64,000 nt of DNA from Oikopleura dioica (lineage: Eukaryota > Chordata > Appendicularia > Copelata > Oikopleuridae), in the NCBI GenBank assembly GCA_907165135.1, contig OU015568.1, positions 11,168,501 to 11,232,500 on the forward strand, given 5' to 3'. The translations under genes were made by a program, and so were the position numbers. Under the pieces are notes generated by a model. The model was not told where the DNA came from. It saw only the letters and a list, made by a program, of their open reading frames with translations, and did no database searches. Shown here piece after piece: positions 59,711 through 64,000 of the stretch (its first letter is position 1; every line of letters starts with the position of its first letter).

Positions 59711-59771
59711 ATCCCGATTCAATTATTCTAAAAATTTTTATGTAAATTTGAAAGTCTAATATAACAATATA

Positions 59772-62291
59772 TTAGTTTTGCAGTTGTTTAAGAGCAAGGG
59801 CCTCAAGATCTGCCGTTTCCATGTCTTCATCTGATTCGTCCTCATAATCGAAATCTTCTGTTTCTTTTGAAAGTTTTTGTCGCTTAGAGTAACTTTCGAA
59901 ATCATCATCACTAAAACGGTATAAGGGCGTCATTCTTAATCGGGCGTGTTACCTGTGTATCGATCCATCCGAGTCACCTCCGCCAAATGTCAGGTTATTC
60001 AAGAAATTATTCGTATCTTCATTCATTTTCTCTTCATCTGAGTGCGCCTCCTGCTCCTCCATGTTCTTGTTCAGTACATCAAGCTTCATTTGCTTCTTGC
60101 TCTTCATCTTGGCCTCGAGTTTCTTCCTCCTCTTCATCTCTTTCTCAGCCACTCGATCGTCCACATCTGCCTCCCTAAAATAAGTATTAGTTTTTCCTTC
60201 AATTTTATCAATAAAAACCTGAGTCTCGAATGAGCCTCAGCGGGATTGAAGTCGACCTCGTCTTCCGATTCTTCTCTTTCCTCATCTGACTCGCCGATCT
60301 TCTTCACCGTACCTTCCACTTCCCCTCTCAACAGTTTGCTCTGCAATCTCTTTTTCTGTCGTTTGGAAAGTCCTTCTTTAACCTTTTTCTCCGGCAGGTT
60401 CGCCAGCTGTTCTTCGTCAACTGTCACCGCCTTCTTTTCGAACATATCCTCAGCTTCATCTTCATTATCCGAATCATCACTATCAAGTGCATTTGGTTCC
60501 TCTTTAATCTCCTCTTTCTTTGCTTTTTCTTCTAGTATCGAGGATTTCTGCGTTTTCAAAAATCTCAATCGAGGGGTTTTGGCTAAACCTAATGAAGAAG
60601 CGATTTTGTCCAGATCAAGAGTGTCTAGCTTGAAGAGTTTTTTGTTCTTCGCCATATGCACACTAAAATTAAACTCAAAAACGAGAATAATAAGTCTACC
60701 TCTTGCAGTAGGCTGTGAATGCTCTGCTTCCGTATCCCTTTATTTCTTCTCTTTCCGCGCATAAAGATCTGAGCTTCGGGCTGATATCGACTATCATCTC
60801 TTTGTTATAAATCCACTCTGTAACATTCACCGGCGGCTTTCTCGACCTCAACTCTTTGATCATCTTCTTCTCTGACGGATTCAAAACCAAGACCGAGTTC
60901 CCAGCTTGATCCGATCTGGCGGTTCTTCCTGCTCGATGAATATATTCATCTACGCTTTCTGGACAGTCAAGTTGAACGACCCAGTCGACATTTGGAAAGT
61001 CCATCCCTCGAGCAACAAGGTCTGTGGCGAGAAGAAGAGCTCGATCTTTCTTGCAGAACTCATCGTACGTAGCCATTCTCTGATGCTGCCCCATTTTGCC
61101 ATGAAGACGCATCAGTGGAACACCAGGGGTCATTTTAAAGAAAACTTCTTTCGCATGCATTACTTGCTAATAGCGTTCATTATTGAAAAGAAATCTCGGA
61201 GAACACACCTTGCAAGTAGCAAAAAAGACGACAGTTTTTGTGGTTCCTTTGATCGCAACATTTTTCATGAAAGAAAATAGAAAGTTGAGCTTGTCTTCTT
61301 GATTTACGATACAGTAAGTTTGGTTGAGATTCTTTGGTGTCGCACTCTTTGAACCAGAGGTAATGTTCACAAATTTTGGATCCTTTAAACTCAGCCGAGA
61401 GAGCTTCGACGTCTGCGCGCTGAGGGTTGCTGAGAACAGCATCGTCTGTCTTCGAAGAGATCAGGTAAATACAAAGAGTTTCATTGTAATTTACCTTGTA
61501 GAAGGCAGAAACGAGATAATCTGATCTACTTGAGCTTGGAAGCCCATATCCAGCATTCTATCAGCTTCGTCAATGACAAAAGCTTTCACATTGTCAAGCG
61601 TGAATCCATGGGTCTGATCAAGATGTTGGCAGAGTCGACCAGGCGTCGCTAAAATGATTTACGAAACGTCGATTCTGAGCAACCAGACCTATGATAATGT
61701 TTGTTTTGGAGATGACTTTTGCTTCTTCCTCAACTGATTTTCCGCCGGTGACAAGGCCGGCAGAAAAGTCATGCTTTAGACCAATTTTTCGCAGAACATC
61801 GTAGATCTGCATCGAAAGCTCGCGCGTTGGTGAGAGGACTAGTCCACCTACTCCGTCGATTTGTGTCCATCTATTGCTCCATAAAATCTCTAATAGCGGG
61901 ATGAGGAAGCCAAGAGTTTTACCACTGCCTGTTTTCGCTGCTGCAAGGATATCTGAATCCGCATAAGATATTGAAGATTAAATTCTGCCAAACCATTTCC
62001 TTGGAGAGCGAGCATAAGGGTTTGCTGTTGAATTGGAGTAGGCTTGCAATCTTCCGGTAGATATCTCCTTAGTCCTCTCTGAGTCTGTGGTGACAGAGGA
62101 TAGCCAGCAAATGGAACATCCGAATCAAATTTTTCATTGTATCTGTCGACTTTTTCTTGTATCACTTGATCTTCTTTTTCCCACTTTTTTAACTTTGGCT
62201 TTTTGTTGAAATTTCCTTTTCTTTTATTGCCGCGAAATCGATTCTCTTTCTCCGGGGCCACTGCCGCCAACCAAGGCGTAACTTTGCCCAT
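59772..62291 (-). CDS. DDX10: DDX10-type DEAD-box RNA helicase (Dbp4)
   Basis: Starts [20 protein letters not shown] at 62291. Helicase motifs in order: [17 protein letters not shown] (Q), [15 protein letters not shown] (I), [47 protein letters not shown] (II), [10 protein letters not shown] (III), [35 protein letters not shown] (VI). Downstream [17 protein letters not shown] and [15 protein letters not shown] match the DDX10 C-terminal helicase extension, followed by an acidic/Lys-rich tail ending ALALKQLQN. It unwinds snoRNA-rRNA duplexes in ribosome assembly, working with the same pathway as UTP15. Gap to the upstream stop is 98 bp. Confidence 0.9.
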
Positions 62292-62389
62292 TCTTAATTT
62301 TTCAGAATGATGACTGTAAATAAATAATTGTTATTGAAGGCACGCAGTTATTTGTAAGGTAACATCAGGCAAATTTAGTAAGAAGTTTT

Positions 62390-62830
62390 TCATGCGGAAG
62401 CAATCTGGGCGAGAAGAGGTCCTAAATGTTGTTCGTTTCGTTGCTTTTTGATATAGAACTACCTCTGACTGTATCGATAAGCATTTTCAAAGCCATCTTG
62501 AGCACTTCTTTCAAAAGTGTGTACATGGCAGTCTCTGCAGGTTTCTTTTTTCCTGGCTTTTCAAAGTGCTGGCTAGCTAAATGAGCGAGGATAATAATTT
62601 TTACAGTGCTTAAACTCACCAGAAGCAATAAGAACATCATCATCCCGAATAAGGTCAAAGTCAATGATCTCACATCCATGGGGGTTGAATAAAAAGTTAA
62701 CTCGATTCATTCTCAGCTCATCGGCGATATCATTTTTGAGTTCGGTCAAAGACGACTGATTGAAAGGTATCACAACTCCTTGACGAGTTGCGTTCTTGAT
62801 TACATGCAGACGTCTCAATCTTTCGGTCAT
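62390..62830 (-). CDS. Small protein with KHA/doublecortin-like ubiquitin fold
   Basis: Three exons give about 115 residues: MTERLRRLHVIKNATRQGVV, VIPFNQSSLTELKNDIADEL, RVNFLFNPHGCEIIDFDLIR, DDDVLIAS, then ASQHFEKPGKKKPAETAMYT and a helix LKEVLKMALKMLIDTVRG, ending AQIASA. The first 70 residues resemble the N-terminal KHA domain of KCTD9 (x-L-I-R-D-D-D-V-L-x). No BTB or pentapeptide repeat follows. Function unknown. It sits between the SCP2-domain gene and DDX10 on the same strand. Confidence 0.6.
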
Positions 62831-62973
62831 TCTTCAAGGGACAATAAAATATCTTTATCTAATATTTTTTTTGAAATCAAGGAAGACGAAATTTCTGAAC
62901 AATATATCTTTATTTGAAATAGTATAAATGCTACTAGAAGAGAACATGAACAGTGATATATGTGGCTTTCAAC

Positions 62974-63461
62974 TTAGATAATGGCGCTGAGCTTCTGGGC
63001 AAGCATGAGATTTCCCTTGATCTTCAACTTTCCAGCGAAAAAGGCGCTCTGCGCATTCAACTCGCCAGCTGCCAGCTTGCAGAGAACTTCATCAGACAAA
63101 ACGATGGTACAGTCAGGCTAGAGAAGACTTAAAAATCTTCACAAGATAAAAACTATCTTACTCGAACACCTTCGCCTTCAACAAGAGATCCCTCGCCATT
63201 CTTCAGATCAGCGGTCCAGGATTTGACGATCTTCCTTTTACCTTCGACAATATCGAATCGGAAAACTCCCTGGACTTTTCCAACTGTTTCTTCGTTGATT
63301 CGCTCACCCATCTTTGCAAAAACTTTGTCTGATTCCAAGAGATTTCGGACGGATACGGTCAGAGGTCGAACCTGAATGGCTCGGAGAACAGGTCGAGCTG
63401 AATTTTTCAAGTTCTATTGATTCTATTCGGACCTACCGATGAGATTGAATCGGAAAACCAT
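62974..63461 (-). CDS. SCP2 sterol-transfer-domain protein
   Basis: Starts MVFRFNLI and, after a 41-bp intron, [20 protein letters not shown]; then [60 protein letters not shown] and [41 protein letters not shown]-x-x-x-P-D-x-x-x-x-x-S/D ... G-x-(L/M)-x-x-x-x-A-F-x-x-G-x-(L/I)-K-I-x-G is the SCP2 lipid-binding fold. The protein ends like a standalone SCP2 or the C-terminus of HSDL2/HSD17B4. The Arg-rich N-terminus could be a mitochondrial targeting sequence. Only 15 bp separate its ATG from the upstream stop. Confidence 0.85.
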
Positions 63462-63476
63462 GCTTTGTTGAATTCG
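63462..63476 (-). promoter_or_regulatory. 15-bp intercistronic gap with trans-splice acceptor
   Basis: Between the stop of the 63477-63689 gene and the SCP2-gene ATG lies only CGAATTCAACAAAGC (minus strand). The AAAG/C junction just before the ATG is the only AG and would serve as spliced-leader acceptor. The shortness excludes an independent promoter. Confidence 0.55.
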
Positions 63477-63689
63477 TCACGATTCTATCTGAAGATGACT
63501 CAGGTAATTTCTATCAGAGGGAATATATCTGTTTGCCATAGCTCTTATAATTGTATCAAAAGCCTCTAATGACGAGCATTTTTCTTGTACAGAGTCTATG
63601 TAAGCGATGTCGTGAGGCGAGAGAAAACGAGGCGTTGCTCTTTCGCCATACTTGGCACGCAGCACGTAATATGTACAGTAGTCGCTCAT
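63477..63689 (-). CDS. Small protein (70 aa), unknown, operon member
   Basis: MSDYCTYYVLRAKYGERATP, RFLSPHDIAYIDSVQEKCSS, LEAFDTIIRAMANRYIPSD and a short end SHLQIES. Single exon, no signal peptide or membrane span, two cysteines. The ATG follows ACCCAGAATAAAG by several bases and the upstream gene stops 43 bp before it. Its position at the head of an operon supports that it is real, but the family is not recognised. Confidence 0.6.
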   Translation of the reverse strand: MSDYCTYYVLRAKYGERATPRFLSPHDIAYIDSVQEKCSSLEAFDTIIRAMANRYIPSDRNYLSHLQIES

Positions 63690-63732
63690 CACGAACTCTT
63701 TATTCTGGGTTCAACTTCTGCCCTAGTTAATA

Positions 63733-63966
63733 TCAGGGAAGAACCGTTCTAGAAGAAATCGTTAAACCCATTCCTGGATTAGTCCTTTTTGCTGTGGCAA
63801 CTTGAAGAATTCTTCGCTTTATAATTTTGTCATCAGAAGTAAACGATATCAACGAAATCGTCATTTGAAGAAGAAAAAAGCTGAACGCAAAGAAAAGCAG
63901 GATACTTTTACGCTTCTCCCGTTCCCAGTTTGCTTTTCTTTCTGCTTCATAAATGTCATATTTCAT
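63733..63966 (-). CDS. Small single-pass membrane protein (77 aa), operon head
   Basis: MKYDIYEAERKANWEREKRK, then the hydrophobic helix SILLFFAFSFFLLQMTISLI and a basic tail IKRRILQVATAKRTNPG ending SRTVLP. The ATG lies four bases after AACTATCTCAG, a good splice acceptor. The charged N-terminus before the helix predicts an N-in anchor. Unknown function. It may not be the first cistron, since the window ends here. Confidence 0.6.
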   Translation of the reverse strand: MKYDIYEAERKANWEREKRKSILLFFAFSFFLLQMTISLISFTSDDKIIKRRILQVATAKRTNPGMGLTISSRTVLP

Positions 63967-64000
63967 TTTCTGAGATAGTTTTTAAAATAGTATTTATGGG

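Overview
The window is eukaryotic and reads as a very compact chordate genome, most likely a larvacean tunicate close to Oikopleura dioica. This is inferred from gene style, not from a database match. Most introns are about 35-50 bp. Genes are packed head to tail with intercistronic gaps as short as 15-60 bp. Many start codons lie a few bases after a pyrimidine-tract/AG site, as expected for spliced-leader trans-splicing of operons. Orthologues are animal and chordate in type (troponin T, Fe65-like adaptor, PYM, TBC1D31, CENP-E, DPP7-like protease, UTP15, TIMM10, DDX10, SLC38A7). A few exon junctions need non-GT/AG sites, which also fits this lineage.

Layout. 1-371 (+) is the 3' end of a Cys-rich protein. 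On the minus strand, 775-10749 carries UBE2G1, a small membrane protein, a WBP1/VOPP1-type protein, then a likely operon transcribed Mpv17-like -> coiled-coil protein -> TBC1D31 -> PYM -> Fe65-like. TBC1D31 has a 496-bp hAT-like MITE inside a coding exon. 11095-12424 (+) is a POFUT2-like protein. 12485-13059 (-) is a second, altered Mpv17-like gene. 13421-20399 (-) is a CENP-E kinesin, followed on the minus strand by UTP15, a C8orf76-like gene and two more Mpv17-like genes (to 25221). 25317-26917 (+) is a GT31-like type II membrane protein.

27108-31385 (-) is an ABCC5-type transporter, divergent from the most striking gene, a cellular RNA-dependent RNA polymerase of the RDR/EGO-1/QDE-1 class (32098-35485, +). 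Then come a lipocalin (-), troponin T (+) and an uncharacterised acidic multi-exon gene (-). The introns of that last gene host a 2.06-kb pogo/Tigger-like transposon (TA duplication) and a 755-bp long-TIR element with TTAA duplication. 44.1-49.2 kb is gene-poor and contains a 400-bp TIR element. 51024-54791 (+) is an EGF-repeat extracellular protein, possibly with a cellulose-binding-like region. 55050-57835 (-) carries a DPP7-like serine peptidase, TIMM10 and a protein with a POU-specific domain but no homeodomain. 58206-63966 (-) is a second likely operon: small TM protein -> small ORF -> SCP2-domain protein -> KHA-like protein -> DDX10 -> SLC38A7.

The two likely operons mix housekeeping functions (RNA processing, ribosome biogenesis, mitochondrial or peroxisomal proteins, transport), as is usual for trans-spliced operons. 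All exon structures were read by eye and terminal exons may be missing. Coordinates run from the chosen start codon to the stop codon unless stated.
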